Positions 8,512-17,081 are shown, numbered from the stretch's first letter. The stretch: DNA of 64,000 nt from Streptomyces novaecaesareae (GCF_000716875.1 NZ_JNWQ01000032.1:1-64000); one strand, 5' to 3'. A program made the numbers and translations. Notes: generated by a model not told the origin, from the sequence alone.

Positions 8512-8531
8512 CGATCGGTGGGTACGAAGCT

Positions 8532-9680
8532 GTGAGCAGCAACAGCACGCGCGCGCCGTTCCCGGGCCACCCGGGGGCGGCGCGCCGCGTTTCCGACCGG
8601 CTCCCCGTCTTCCCCTGGGACAAGCTGGAGCCGTACAAGACGACCGCCCTGGCCCACCCGGGCGGCATCTGCGACTTCTCCGTCGGCACCCCGGTGGACC
8701 CGGTCCCCGAGGTGATCCAGAAGGCGCTGGCCGCGCACACCGACACGCCGGGCTACCCGACCGTCTGGGGCCCGCTGGAGCTGCGCGAGGCGATCGCCGG
8801 CTGGCTGCACCGGCGCGTCGGCGCCGGGATCGGCCCGCAGGCCGTCCTGCCGACCGTCGGCTCCAAGGAGCTGGTGGCCTGGCTGCCGACCCAGCTCGGC
8901 CTCGGCCCCGGCGACCAGGTCGCCTACCCGCGGCTGGCCTACCCGACCTACGAGGTGGGCGCGCGCCTGTGCGGCGCCGAGCCGGTCGAGTACGACTCGG
9001 TGGACGAGCTGGACGGCTCCCGGGTGCGCCTGCTCTGGGTGAACTCGCCGTCCAACCCGACCGGCCGGGTACTGGACGCGGAGGAGTTGCGCCGCGCCGT
9101 CGAGTGGGCCCGGGAGCACGGCGCGCTGCTGGTCAGCGACGAGTGCTACCTGGAGCTGGGCTGGGAGGCCGACCCGGTCTCCGTCCTCCACCCGGAGGTG
9201 TGCGGGGGCAGCCATGAGGGCCTGCTGGCCGTCCACTCGCTCTCCAAGCGCTCCAACCTGGCCGGCTACCGCGCCTCCTTCGTCGCGGGCGACCCGGTGG
9301 TGGTCAAGGAGCTGCTGGAGGTGCGCAAGCACGGCGGCATGATCGTCCCCGCTCCGGTGCAGGCGGCGACCGTCGCCGCGCTCGCGGACGACGCGCACGT
9401 GGCCGAGCAGCGCCAGCGGTACGCGGCCCGGCGCGCGGCGCTGCGGGCCGCGCTGGAGGCGTACGGCTTCCGGATCGAGCACTCGGAGGCGAGCCTCTAC
9501 CTGTGGGCGACCCAGGACCGCCCGTGCTGGGAGACCGTGGCCGAGCTGGCTGGGCTGGGCATCCTGGTGGCGCCCGGCGACTTCTACGGGCCGGCCGGCG
9601 AGCGCTTCGTCCGGGTCGCGTTCACCGCGACCGACGAGCGGGTCGCGGCCGCCGTGGAGCGGCTGAACGGCGCGCGCTGA
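8532..9680 (+). CDS. dapC: Succinyldiaminopimelate transaminase DapC
   Basis: PLP-dependent class I/II aminotransferase of 382 residues. It converts N-succinyl-2-amino-6-ketopimelate to N-succinyl-LL-diaminopimelate with glutamate, in lysine and peptidoglycan precursor synthesis. Visible motifs: GTPVDPVPEVIQ, PGYPTVWGPLELREA, NSPSNPTGRVL, the aspartate in SDECYLELGW, and the PLP lysine, Lys239, in LSKRSNLAGYR. The start is GTG 8532. Its position after fdxA matches the actinobacterial dapC paralogue rather than other aminotransferases, and dapE lies 2.5 kb downstream. Confidence 0.92.
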   Translation: MSSNSTRAPFPGHPGAARRVSDRLPVFPWDKLEPYKTTALAHPGGICDFSVGTPVDPVPEVIQKALAAHTDTPGYPTVWGPLELREAIAGWLHRRVGAGIGPQAVLPTVGSKELVAWLPTQLGLGPGDQVAYPRLAYPTYEVGARLCGAEPVEYDSVDELDGSRVRLLWVNSPSNPTGRVLDAEELRRAVEWAREHGALLVSDECYLELGWEADPVSVLHPEVCGGSHEGLLAVHSLSKRSNLAGYRASFVAGDPVVVKELLEVRKHGGMIVPAPVQAATVAALADDAHVAEQRQRYAARRAALRAALEAYGFRIEHSEASLYLWATQDRPCWETVAELAGLGILVAPGDFYGPAGERFVRVAFTATDERVAAAVERLNGAR

Positions 9681-9755
9681 CCGGGGCGCGCTGAACGGCG
9701 CGCCCCGGTCGTACGCCGAAGGGGCTGGTGTTCCGAGGAGGAACACCAGCCCCTT
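9681..9755 (+). terminator. Two tandem hairpins after dapC
   Basis: Immediately after the dapC stop, CCGGGGCGCG (9681-9690) pairs with CGCGCCCCGG (9699-9708), a 10-bp stem with an 8-nt loop. A second, perfect 16-bp hairpin follows at 9719-9734 and 9740-9755 with loop GAGGA. The second is stable and symmetrical enough to stop the convergent gene ending at 9817 too. Confidence 0.75.
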
Positions 9756-9816
9756 CAGCATGAGGACCACCGCGCGGGTCGCCCCGGCGCGGCCCTAGGG
9801 CATGTCTTGGGCGTGC

Positions 9817-10617
9817 CTAGAGCGGCAGGCCGCTGATGCTGCCGCCGTTGACGCCGCCGAGCAGCCCGCCGACCGGGCCGAGCGCGCCGGTGAGGCCGGA
9901 CAGCGGGTTGTTCGGGCCGAGGTCGGCGCCGCCGAGGCGGTTGGCCGAGCCGTGCTCGGCCAGGCCGAGGACGTCGGTGCCGGGCGCGCCGGCCAGCGTG
10001 TGCTCGACCGAGCCGAGCGGCAGCGCGCGCTCCACCGCGCCCAGCGGCAGCGCGTCGGTGACGGCGTTGGTGCCGGGGACGGCTCCGGAGAGCTTGTCGG
10101 CACCCGGCAGGGCCTGGGTGACGGAGCCCGCCTGGGTGAGTCCGCCGACGGGGCCGGCGCCGGCGTCGGCGCTGCGGGTGTCCGCGCCCTTGCCGGTGAC
10201 GGCCTCGCCGAGCTTGCCGGCCAGGGCCGAGGCGACCTTCGGGGTGACGGCGGAGAGCTGGCCGGTGGTGGCGGCGGTCTGGTCGACCGGGGCAGTCAGC
10301 GAGCTCGCCTTCTCGTTCGCCTCGGGGAGCTGGTGGGCGACGATGTTGCCGGCCGCGTCGGCGGAGGCCGGTACGCCCGCGGCGACGGTGGCCGCGCCGG
10401 TGGTGCCCGCGGCCTGGCCGAGCTGGTGCGTGGTGTGCTGCAGGGTGGAACCGGTGTCGGTGTTGGTCAGCTGGCCCAGCGGCGCCGCGAGGTCGCTCTT
10501 GGGCAGCAGGGCGTCCCCGCCCAGGGCGGACGCGGAGCCGGCCGCGACCAGCGGGGTCGCTCCGGCGGCCACGACGAGCGCGGCCTGGGCGATCCGGCGC
10601 GTGAGGGGGTGAGACAT
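9817..10617 (-). CDS. Secreted Ala/Gly/Leu-rich protein of unknown function
   Basis: Protein of 266 residues with a clear Sec signal peptide (MSHPLTRRIAQAALVVAAGA, cleavage probably after SASA near residue 31). The mature part is low-complexity and rich in Ala, Gly, Leu and Thr, with a local repeat (ALPLGAVERALPLGSVEHTL) and a hydrophobic end (LGPVGGLLGGVNGGS). It contains no Cys and no recognised catalytic motif. Homologues in streptomycetes are sometimes labelled ATP-binding, which nothing here supports. ATG 10617 follows a GAGGAG ribosome site. It may be a cell-surface or developmental structural protein; that is inference. Confidence 0.75.
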   Translation of the reverse strand: MSHPLTRRIAQAALVVAAGATPLVAAGSASALGGDALLPKSDLAAPLGQLTNTDTGSTLQHTTHQLGQAAGTTGAATVAAGVPASADAAGNIVAHQLPEANEKASSLTAPVDQTAATTGQLSAVTPKVASALAGKLGEAVTGKGADTRSADAGAGPVGGLTQAGSVTQALPGADKLSGAVPGTNAVTDALPLGAVERALPLGSVEHTLAGAPGTDVLGLAEHGSANRLGGADLGPNNPLSGLTGALGPVGGLLGGVNGGSISGLPL

Positions 10618-10924
10618 GGGGCTCCTCGAAGGGGGTCTGGGTCCGTCCCGTCCGCCCGGGGGCGACCGGGTGTGGACGACCGGGCGGACGACGTTGTTAC
10701 CGCTTGAGAAGCCAGAAGGTTTCGGCCGGTGCAAGGAAAGTGGCTGACCGACGATCGGATCGTATGACTGCGACGGTGATGCTCGCCGGGCCCCGCCGGG
10801 CAGTGCCGAGCCGGTCCCGGCCAAGGGAAGTGACGGTTCTCCACCGAGGGTCGCCGGAACGGGGGTCGGGTCCACCGGAGTTGACCGGAATCACCCGTCC
10901 GGCGGCAACCCGAACGTCTGTGCG
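10618..10924. other. 307-bp intergenic region
   Basis: Lies between two minus-strand genes. It must hold the promoter of the secreted-protein gene; an AT-richer segment around 10693-10705 (GGTAAC on the minus strand) is a candidate -10 area, without a clear -35 partner. A c-di-AMP riboswitch, which often precedes streptomycete cell-wall genes, was looked for and not recognised. Confidence 0.3.
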
Positions 10925-11998
10925 TCAGCCCTTGTCGGACGGGGCCAGGGTGACCTGGACGAGCTTGGTCGACGTGCCCGAGGTCTGCGACTGCCAGCCG
11001 TCCTCGGACTTGGTCTTGCGCCAGATCTTCCCGTCGTAGGCGACCGTCGCGATGCCCAACTGCTGGGCCTGGGCCACCGCCCAGTGGGCGACCTCCCAGC
11101 CGCTGGCCCGCTCGGCGCCCACCCCGCCGTCCGCGCCGGAGTCCGAGGAGGAGGTCAGCGCGGCGGTGGCCGGGTCCGGCGTCAGTGAGACGGCGTTCTC
11201 GGCGCCCTTGATCGTCGAGGCGTAGCCGGTGGCCGGCGTGACGGTACGGCCGAACTCCCGGCGCACCCGGTCGGCCAGCACCTGCGCCCGGTCCGGCGCC
11301 GCGGCCGGGGTGGCGGAGGCACCCGCGGTGGGGGAGCCCGCCGTGGGAGAGGCGGAGTCCGCCGGGTCCGGCTTGGCGTAGTCGTGCACGATGCAGGAGA
11401 ACGAGCCGGGCTCCCGGCCGGCCAGCGCCGACGTGAGCAGGGTCGCCTTGGTCTCGTGCTTGGCGTAGGCCTGCGGGTAGCCGCTCTTCTGCACCGCCTG
11501 GGCGGCGTCGGTCAGCGGCAGCCGGGTGTAACCGGGGACCTTGACCAGACCGTCCAGGAACTTGTTGGTCGAGTACACCGGGTCCGCGATCTGCGCCGGG
11601 GTGCCCCAGCCCATCGAGGGCCGCTGCTGGAACAGGCCGATCGAGTCCCGGTCGCCGCCGGCGAGGTTGCGCAGCTTGGACTCCTGCATGGCGGTCGCCA
11701 GCGAGATCGCGGTCGCCCGGTCCGGCAGGCCGCGCGAGCGCGCCACCGCGGCGATCGTCGCCGCGTTGGCGGCCTGCGGGAGCTCCAGGGTGCCGTTGCC
11801 GGCGGCGGTCTTCACCGTGCAGCCCTCGGACTCGCCCGGCTTGAAGCCGAACCACCAGATGCCCACCACGGCCAGGCCCGCGACCAGCGCGAGGCCGAGC
11901 AGCCCGACGATCACCAACAGCAGGGCGCGCAGCGGCCCGCGGCGACGGGCGGGCTCCGTCTCGTCGCCCAGCTCCTCGCTGCTCCTTCTCCTGGCCAC
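10925..11998 (-). CDS. Membrane-anchored lytic-transglycosylase-like protein
   Basis: Protein of 357 residues with an Arg-rich cytoplasmic N terminus, one membrane helix (LLLVIVGLLGLALVAGLAVV, about 28-48) and an extracytoplasmic domain. The segment AMQESKLRNLAGGDRDSIGL followed by FQQRPSMGWG is the lysozyme-like fold signature shared by actinobacterial transglycosylase-like proteins; the Glu of QES would be the candidate catalytic acid. A Ser/Ala/Pro-rich linker and a second domain with EVAHWAVAQAQQLGIATV follow; that domain occurs in the same family. Database names such as heavy metal transporter are misleading. The start is GTG 11998 after GAGAGGGGCG. Confidence 0.75.
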   Translation of the reverse strand: MARRRSSEELGDETEPARRRGPLRALLLVIVGLLGLALVAGLAVVGIWWFGFKPGESEGCTVKTAAGNGTLELPQAANAATIAAVARSRGLPDRATAISLATAMQESKLRNLAGGDRDSIGLFQQRPSMGWGTPAQIADPVYSTNKFLDGLVKVPGYTRLPLTDAAQAVQKSGYPQAYAKHETKATLLTSALAGREPGSFSCIVHDYAKPDPADSASPTAGSPTAGASATPAAAPDRAQVLADRVRREFGRTVTPATGYASTIKGAENAVSLTPDPATAALTSSSDSGADGGVGAERASGWEVAHWAVAQAQQLGIATVAYDGKIWRKTKSEDGWQSQTSGTSTKLVQVTLAPSDKG

Positions 11999-12065
11999 CG
12001 TCGCCCCTCTCGCGCCTGCTCTTGATCCGACACCGTACCCACTCGGACGGATGTGCGGCGCCTCC

Positions 12066-12079
12066 CGGTTGCCGAACCG
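12066..12079. promoter_or_regulatory. CGGTT-N4-AACCG dyad upstream of dapE
   Basis: CGGTTGCCGAACCG, 63 bp before the dapE start codon. Nearly the same 14-mer occurs before the LOG-family gene at 13268-13281. It is a candidate operator shared by the two genes. Confidence 0.35.
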
Positions 12080-12129
12080 AAGCCGATCCGTGTCACACGG
12101 CGACCACAGAGGGCACTCGGCGTGCGGAC

Positions 12130-12135
12130 TAGGCT
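12130..12135 (+). promoter_or_regulatory. -10 box of dapE, leaderless
   Basis: TAGGCT ends 6 nt before the dapE ATG (12142) and no ribosome binding site intervenes, which fits a leaderless transcript. A -35 box is not clear. Confidence 0.5.
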
Positions 12136-12141
12136 GGCGCC

Positions 12142-13218
12142 ATGAGCAGCCCGAATCCGACGCCCCTGGACCTCACTCTCGACGGCGGCACGCTGACCGC
12201 CCGGCTCGTCGACTTCCCCTCGGTGAGCGGCGACGAGCAGGCGCTCGCCGACGCCGTGGAGGCCGCCCTGCGCGACTACCCGCACCTCACCGTGGACCGG
12301 TACGGCAACAACGTGGTCGCCCGCACCAACCTCGGCCGCGGCGAGCGGGTCCTGCTCGCCGGCCACCTGGACACCGTGCCGATCGCCGACAACCTGCCCT
12401 CGTACGTCGACGGCGACCTGCTCTACGGCTGCGGCACCTCGGACATGAAGTCCGGTGTGGCCGTCCAGTTGCGGCTCGCCGCCACGCTGCCCGAGCCCAA
12501 CCGCGACCTCACCTTCGTGTTCTACGACTGCGAGGAGGTGGAGGCCCACCGCAACGGCCTCGGCCACCTCGCCAAGGAGCGTCCGCAGTGGCTGGCCGCC
12601 GACTTCGCGGTGCTCATGGAGCCCAGCGGCGGCATGGTCGAGGGCGGCTGCCAGGGCACCCTGCGGGCGCAGGTCCGGCTCACCGGCGTGCGCGCCCACG
12701 CGGCCCGCAGCTGGCTCGGCGACAACGCCATCCACCACGCCGCCGAGGTGCTCACCCGGCTGGCGAACTACCAGCCGCGCCGGGTGGAGATCGACGGCCT
12801 GGAGTACCGCGAGGGCCTGAACGCGGTCCGGATCGACGGCGGCGTGGCCGGCAACGTGATCCCGGACGAGTGCGTCGTCACGGTCAACTTCCGCTACGCG
12901 CCGGACCGCAGCGAGGCGGAGGCGGAGAAGCACGTGCGCGAGGTCTTCGACGGTTTCGAGCTGACCGTGACGGACTTCGCCGCGGGCGCCCTGCCCGGCC
13001 TCTCCCAGCCGGCCGCGCAGGCCTTCCTGGCGGCCACCGGCGGCCAGGCCCGGGCCAAGTTCGGCTGGACGGACGTCGCCCGGTTCAGCGCGCTGGGCGT
13101 CCCGGCGGTCAACTACGGCCCCGGTGACCCGAACCTGGCGCACAAGCGGGAGGAGCACTGCTCGCTGAGCGCCATCGCGGACGCCGAGGAGCGGCTGCGC
13201 GCCTGGCTGACCAGCTGA
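12142..13218 (+). CDS. dapE: Succinyl-diaminopimelate desuccinylase DapE
   Basis: M20-family zinc hydrolase of 358 residues. It removes succinate from N-succinyl-LL-diaminopimelate to give LL-diaminopimelate for the streptomycete cell wall and lysine. Metal-ligand motifs in order: GHLDTVP (about 74), [10 protein letters not shown] (about 97) and [15 protein letters not shown] with the general-base Glu pair; a dimerisation insert follows and the last ligand His is in the C-terminal KREEHCSL. The length is normal for the actinobacterial DapE subfamily. The product of DapC is its substrate, linking 8532 and 12142 functionally. Leaderless start at ATG 12142. Confidence 0.93.
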   Translation: MSSPNPTPLDLTLDGGTLTARLVDFPSVSGDEQALADAVEAALRDYPHLTVDRYGNNVVARTNLGRGERVLLAGHLDTVPIADNLPSYVDGDLLYGCGTSDMKSGVAVQLRLAATLPEPNRDLTFVFYDCEEVEAHRNGLGHLAKERPQWLAADFAVLMEPSGGMVEGGCQGTLRAQVRLTGVRAHAARSWLGDNAIHHAAEVLTRLANYQPRRVEIDGLEYREGLNAVRIDGGVAGNVIPDECVVTVNFRYAPDRSEAEAEKHVREVFDGFELTVTDFAAGALPGLSQPAAQAFLAATGGQARAKFGWTDVARFSALGVPAVNYGPGDPNLAHKREEHCSLSAIADAEERLRAWLTS

Positions 13219-13267
13219 GTCCCCGGCCCCGGGCGGCTGATCCGATCAACGGCCGAACGCCACCTTC

Positions 13268-13281
13268 CGGTTGCCCAACCG
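13268..13281. promoter_or_regulatory. CGGTT-N4-AACCG dyad upstream of the LOG gene
   Basis: CGGTTGCCCAACCG, 51 bp before the start codon at 13332. It shares 13 of 14 bases with the dyad upstream of dapE. Confidence 0.35.
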
Positions 13282-13283
13282 AC

Positions 13284-13312
13284 CTTCCCCCGTTGCCTGA
13301 AAACGGGGGAAG
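13284..13312 (+). terminator. Hairpin after dapE
   Basis: CTTCCCCCGTT (13284-13294) pairs perfectly with AACGGGGGAAG (13302-13312), an 11-bp stem with a 7-nt loop. It ends 8 nt before the -10 box of the next gene, so it most likely terminates dapE transcripts and insulates the two units. Confidence 0.55.
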
Positions 13313-13319
13313 CCGGGCG

Positions 13320-13325
13320 TAGGGT
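13320..13325 (+). promoter_or_regulatory. -10 box of the LOG-family gene, leaderless
   Basis: TAGGGT ends 6 nt before the ATG at 13332, with no ribosome binding site between. Confidence 0.45.
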
Positions 13326-13331
13326 TTCGTC

Positions 13332-14141
13332 ATGACAGGCACAGGAGACGAAAAGCAGTACGGACACGGCCCCGAGCAGGTCGGCGTGCCGCGGAAGAAG
13401 AAGGCCTGGCCCGAGAAGCAGAAGGGCCCGGTGCTGGTGCGCCGGGACCAGGTCGGCACGAGCACCACGGACCAGCGCCTGCTGGACACCACCGGCCCCA
13501 CCGACTGGCTGCACACCGATCCGTGGCGGGTGCTGCGGATCACCTCCGAGTTCGTCGAGGGCTTCGGCGCCCTCGCCGAACTCCCGCCCGCGATCAGCGT
13601 CTTCGGCTCCGCCCGGACCTCGGCCGGCTCACCCGAGTACGAGGCCGGCATGGCCATCGGCCGGGCCCTCGCCGAGGCCGGCTACGCGGTGATCACCGGC
13701 GGCGGCCCGGGTGCCATGGAGGCTGCCAACCGCGGCGCCTCCGAGGCCGGCGGCCTCAGCGTCGGGCTCGGCATCGAGCTGCCCTTCGAGCAGGGCCTCA
13801 ACGAGTTCGTCGACCTCGGGCTGAACTTCCGTTACTTCTTCGTCCGCAAGACGATGTTCGTGAAGTACGCGCAGGGCTTCGTGGTTCTGCCCGGCGGCCT
13901 CGGCACCCTGGACGAGCTGTTCGAGGCGCTCACCCTGGTGCAGACGAAGAAGGTCACCCGCTTCCCGGTGATCCTCTACGGCACCGCGTACTGGGGCGGC
14001 CTCTTCGAGTGGCTGAAGAACACCCTGGTCGCGCAGGGCAAGGCGGCCCCGCACGACCTGGAGCTGTTCCACATCACCGACGAGGTCGACGAGGTCATGA
14101 AGATCCTCGCCGACGCCCGCCGGCCGGCCAACGAGATCTAG
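13332..14141 (+). CDS. LOG-family (TIGR00730) nucleotide phosphoribohydrolase
   Basis: Rossmann-fold protein of 269 residues from the LOG/lysine-decarboxylase-like family, which cleaves nucleoside 5'-monophosphates (including cytokinin ribotides) to base and ribose 5-phosphate. Diagnostic motifs are VITGGGPGAMEAANRGA (about 119) and PGGLGTLDELFE (about 189). The first 45 residues are charged (RKKKAWPEKQKGP) and typical of the actinobacterial version. Many family members were misnamed lysine decarboxylase. It follows dapE, as in mycobacteria. Leaderless ATG start. Confidence 0.9.
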   Translation: MTGTGDEKQYGHGPEQVGVPRKKKAWPEKQKGPVLVRRDQVGTSTTDQRLLDTTGPTDWLHTDPWRVLRITSEFVEGFGALAELPPAISVFGSARTSAGSPEYEAGMAIGRALAEAGYAVITGGGPGAMEAANRGASEAGGLSVGLGIELPFEQGLNEFVDLGLNFRYFFVRKTMFVKYAQGFVVLPGGLGTLDELFEALTLVQTKKVTRFPVILYGTAYWGGLFEWLKNTLVAQGKAAPHDLELFHITDEVDEVMKILADARRPANEI

Positions 14142-14223
14142 CGCGAGCGAGCGCCGCAGGAGCGAGGGAGCGCCGACCGTCGGCACCGGGTCAGAGCGCC
14201 CCGGAGGCGAGCCGAGCGCCGAC
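14142..14223. repeat. Dispersed GAGCG-rich repeat, copy A (intergenic)
   Basis: GAGCG/GAGCGCC-rich segment between the LOG gene and folP2. Its core at about 14145-14211 aligns, with small gaps, to copy B inside the glycosyltransferase gene (39833-39947); both end in a GGAGGCGAG block. It contains no gene. See copy C at 53808-53847. Confidence 0.55.
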
Positions 14224-14231
14224 CAGGCAGC

Positions 14232-15095
14232 TCACGCCAGCCCCCGGCGGGCGACCGCCGGGGGGCGGGTGCCCCGGATCGAGGCGACCATGTCCAGCAC
14301 CTGGCGGGTCTCCGCGACCTGGTGCACCCGGTAGACCCGGGCGCCCAGCCAGGCCGAGACCGCCGTGGTCGCCAGGGTGCCGAGCAGCCGCTCGTCCACC
14401 GGCTTGTCCAGCGTCTCGCCGACGAAGTCCTTGTTGGAGAGCGAGACCAGCACCGGGAAGCCGGTCGCGGTCATCTCCGGCAGCCGCCGGGTGGCCTCCA
14501 GCGAGTGCCGGGTGTTCTTGCCGAAGTCGTGCCCCGGGTCGATGATCACCGCGTCCCGCCGCACGCCCAGCTGCACCGCGCGCTCGGCCAGGCCCACGGT
14601 CACCCGCAGGATGTCCGCCATCACGTCCTCGTACCCGACCCGGTGCGGGCGGGTCCGCGGCTCGGCGCCGCCCGCGTGGGTGCAGACCAGCCCGACGTCG
14701 TGCCGGGCGGCCACCTCGGCGAGCTTCGGGTCCACCCCGCCCCAGGCGTCGTTCAGCAGGTCCGCGCCCGCCTCGCAGACCGCCTCGCCGACCACGTGCC
14801 GCCAGGTGTCCACGCTGATCACCGCGTCGGGGTGGCGCTTGCGCAGCTCGGCCACGAAGGGGACGGTGCGCCGCAGCTCCTCCTCGACCGTGACCTCGTC
14901 GCCCGGCCCGGCCTTCACCCCGCCGATGTCCAGGATCGCCGCGCCCTCGGCCATCGCGCGGTCGGCGGCGGCGAAGGCGGCCTCGTCGGCGAAGGTCGCG
15001 CCCTTGTCGAAGAACGAGTCCGGGGTCCGGTTGACGATCGCCATGATCACCAGCTCGTCGTCACCGAATTCCCGCGGTCCCAGGCGCAGTGCCAC
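14232..15095 (-). CDS. folP2: FolP2-type dihydropteroate synthase homologue
   Basis: TIM-barrel protein of 287 residues related to dihydropteroate synthase. The signature MAIVNRTPDSFFDKGATF, then ILDIGGVKAGPG, SVDTWRHVVGE, DPGHDFGKNT and SLSNKDFVGETL, follows the mycobacterial FolP2 (Rv1207) pattern rather than FolP1; in FolP1 the corresponding motif is DVGGES(S/T)RPG. FolP2 of mycobacteria is reported to lack dihydropteroate synthase activity, so folate synthesis should not be assumed. GTG 15095 is chosen because GGAGGAGA lies about 6 nt upstream. It is divergent from the DivIVA-domain gene. Confidence 0.85.
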   Translation of the reverse strand: MALRLGPREFGDDELVIMAIVNRTPDSFFDKGATFADEAAFAAADRAMAEGAAILDIGGVKAGPGDEVTVEEELRRTVPFVAELRKRHPDAVISVDTWRHVVGEAVCEAGADLLNDAWGGVDPKLAEVAARHDVGLVCTHAGGAEPRTRPHRVGYEDVMADILRVTVGLAERAVQLGVRRDAVIIDPGHDFGKNTRHSLEATRRLPEMTATGFPVLVSLSNKDFVGETLDKPVDERLLGTLATTAVSAWLGARVYRVHQVAETRQVLDMVASIRGTRPPAVARRGLA

Positions 15096-15225
15096 CGATG
15101 TCTCCTCCAGAGCTCCTGCGGGTGCGATGATGGCCCCCGGCCTCACTAGGGGACCATGCTGTCATGATCAGTCTGGTTCCCCGGCACTTCGACGAGGACC
15201 GGCCGGGAGTTCGGGAGGACAGCTC

Positions 15226-15666
15226 GTGTTCTGGGTGATCGTGGTCGCCATGGCCGTGGTGGTCGGCGGCGCCGCCCTGGTGGCGCTCGGCGGGGGCGGC
15301 TCGATGCCGGAGGCGCTACCCGACCGCATCGCCGCGCGGCTGCCGCAGGACCGCCCGCTGGGCAAGGCGGACGTGGACGAGCTGCGCCTGCCGATGGCCC
15401 TGCGCGGCTACCGGATGGACGAGGTGGACGACGTCCTCGATCGCCTCGGCGCCGAACTCGCCTACCGCGACGCCCGGATCGCCGAACTGGAGGCCGCCGC
15501 CCACCTGCGCGGCGCGGTCGAGGCGACCAGCGGCCCCGATCCGGACGCCGAACCGCTGCCCGGCCTGGAGCAGTTCGCCAAGGTGGTCGAACCGGCCGTC
15601 GCGCTCGGCAAGCCGTCGGCCGAGGCCCCGGCGCCCGAGGACGCGAAGCCGGTGACGGAGCAGTGA
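15226..15666 (+). CDS. DivIVA-domain membrane-anchored protein
   Basis: 146-residue protein with an N-terminal membrane helix (VFWVIVVAMAVVVGGAALVA) and then a DivIVA N-terminal-like motif, LRLPMALRGYRMDEVDDVLDR, with a short coiled coil (LAYRDARIAELEAAA). The C terminus is acidic and probably disordered. DivIVA-type motifs bind curved membranes at poles and septa, so a role at the cell envelope is likely but not demonstrated. The GTG start at 15226 follows GGGAGGA. Its stop overlaps the tag start by 4 nt, making a coupled pair. Confidence 0.78.
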   Translation: MFWVIVVAMAVVVGGAALVALGGGGSMPEALPDRIAARLPQDRPLGKADVDELRLPMALRGYRMDEVDDVLDRLGAELAYRDARIAELEAAAHLRGAVEATSGPDPDAEPLPGLEQFAKVVEPAVALGKPSAEAPAPEDAKPVTEQ

Positions 15667-16256
15667 CAACGCCGGTCGACGGTGCGGTGCTCGGCGCGGA
15701 CGGCCTGCTCCGCTGCGCCTGGGGCGACTCCACCGACGACTACCGGGTCTACCACGACACCGAGTGGGGCCGCCCGGTGCACGGCGACGACGCGCTGTTC
15801 GAGCGGGTCTGCCTGGAGGCCTTCCAGTCCGGGCTGTCCTGGCTGACCATCCTGCGCCGCCGCCAGGGCTTCCGGGCCGCGTTCGCCGGCTTCGCGATCG
15901 CCGAGGTCGCCGAGTTCGGCGAGGCCGACAAGGAGCGGCTGCTCGCCGACGCCGGCATCATCCGCAACCGGGCCAAGATCGAGGCGGCGATCGCCAACGC
16001 GAGGGTCGCCCGCGATCTGGAGGGCGGACTGGACGCGCTGATCTGGGGGTTCGCCCCGGAGCCGGACCGGCCGGCCCCCCGCACGCTGAGCGAGGTGCCG
16101 GCCGTCACGCCCGAGTCGACGGCGCTGGCGAAGGCGCTGAAGAAGGCGGGCTTCCGCTTCGTCGGCCCGACCACCGCCTACGCCCTGATGCAGGCCTGCG
16201 GCCTGGTGGACGACCACCTCGCGGACTGCCACGTCCGCGCCGGCGCGAAGGGCTAG
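15663..16256 (+). CDS. tag: DNA-3-methyladenine glycosylase I
   Basis: Base-excision repair glycosylase of 197 residues that removes 3-methyladenine. Features: CAWGDSTDDYRVYHDTEWGR at the N terminus (with zinc-binding Cys and later His/Cys), LEAFQSGLSWLTILRRRQ, FRFVGPTTAYALMQACGLVDDH, and the zinc-site DCHVR near the end. The GTG start overlaps the upstream stop as GTGA. Convergent with the enoyl-CoA hydratase gene, 24 bp apart. Confidence 0.93.
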   Translation: MTTPVDGAVLGADGLLRCAWGDSTDDYRVYHDTEWGRPVHGDDALFERVCLEAFQSGLSWLTILRRRQGFRAAFAGFAIAEVAEFGEADKERLLADAGIIRNRAKIEAAIANARVARDLEGGLDALIWGFAPEPDRPAPRTLSEVPAVTPESTALAKALKKAGFRFVGPTTAYALMQACGLVDDHLADCHVRAGAKG

Positions 16257-16280
16257 GGCCTCTCCGGCGTCCCAGGGGCC

Positions 16281-17081
16281 TTAGCGGCCCACGTACTTCG
16301 GCTTCTCCTTGGCGATGAAGGCGCGCACCGCGATCCGGTGGTCCTCGCTCTCCCCGGCCAGGGTCTGCAACTCGTCCTCCTTGTCGAGGAGTTCGTCCAG
16401 CGAGTGCGAGGCGCCGTACGCCAGCGAGGCCTTGATGGCGCCGTACGCGACCGTCGGGCCCTCGGCCAGCTCGCGGGCGAAGACCCGTGCGGTGGCGGCG
16501 AGTTCCTCGGCCGGAACCACCTTGGTGGCCAGGCCCAGCTCCATCGCCTCGGCGGCCTTGACCGTCCGCGGCAGCATCAGCAGCTCGGTGGCCTTGGCGT
16601 GCCCGACCAGCCGGGGGAGCGTCCAGGAGGCGCCGGAGTCGGCGGTCAGGCCGATCCCGGCGAAGGCGGTGTTGAAGCCGGCCCGGTCGGACAGGATCCG
16701 GAAGTCGCAGGCGAAGGCGAGCGAGGCGCCCGCGCCGGCCGCCACCCCGCCGACCGCGGCGACGGTCGGCTTGCGCATCCCGGCCAGCGCACTGGTCAGC
16801 GGGTTGTAGTGCTCGGCGACGGTGCGCAGCGCGCCCTCGCCGGTCTCCTCGAACCGCTTCAGCATCGCCAGGTGCTCGTTCAGGTCCTGCCCGACGCAGA
16901 ACGCGCGCTCGCCCGCCCCGGTCAGCAGGACGGCCCGCACCTGCGGGTCCTCGGCCGCGGCGGTCACGGTGTCGCGCAGCGCGACCTTGGTGGCCACGTC
17001 GAGGGCGTTCATCGCCTCGGGCCGGTTGATGGTGATGACGGCCAGGCCGCCGTCCAGCTCGTACAGCACGGAATCGGACAT
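16281..17081 (-). CDS. Enoyl-CoA hydratase/isomerase family protein
   Basis: Crotonase-fold enzyme of 266 residues. Oxyanion-hole segments are GERAFCVGQDLNEH (about 60-73) and AAVGGVAAGAGASLAFACD (about 105-123). The position after GIGLTADSGASWTLPRLVG is the DSG type seen in PaaG-like isomerases/hydratases, with Asp in place of the classical hydratase Glu, so isomerase or 2-(1,2-epoxy-1,2-dihydrophenyl)acetyl-CoA isomerase-like chemistry is plausible. No phenylacetate genes are near. ATG 17081 follows GGGGAG. Confidence 0.85.
   Translation of the reverse strand: MSDSVLYELDGGLAVITINRPEAMNALDVATKVALRDTVTAAAEDPQVRAVLLTGAGERAFCVGQDLNEHLAMLKRFEETGEGALRTVAEHYNPLTSALAGMRKPTVAAVGGVAAGAGASLAFACDFRILSDRAGFNTAFAGIGLTADSGASWTLPRLVGHAKATELLMLPRTVKAAEAMELGLATKVVPAEELAATARVFARELAEGPTVAYGAIKASLAYGASHSLDELLDKEDELQTLAGESEDHRIAVRAFIAKEKPKYVGR

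Noticed and set aside
10618..10924. c-di-AMP (ydaO) riboswitch before the secreted-protein gene
   Set aside because: The expected GGGGACCCA and GGGGTGAA-type blocks are not present in order.
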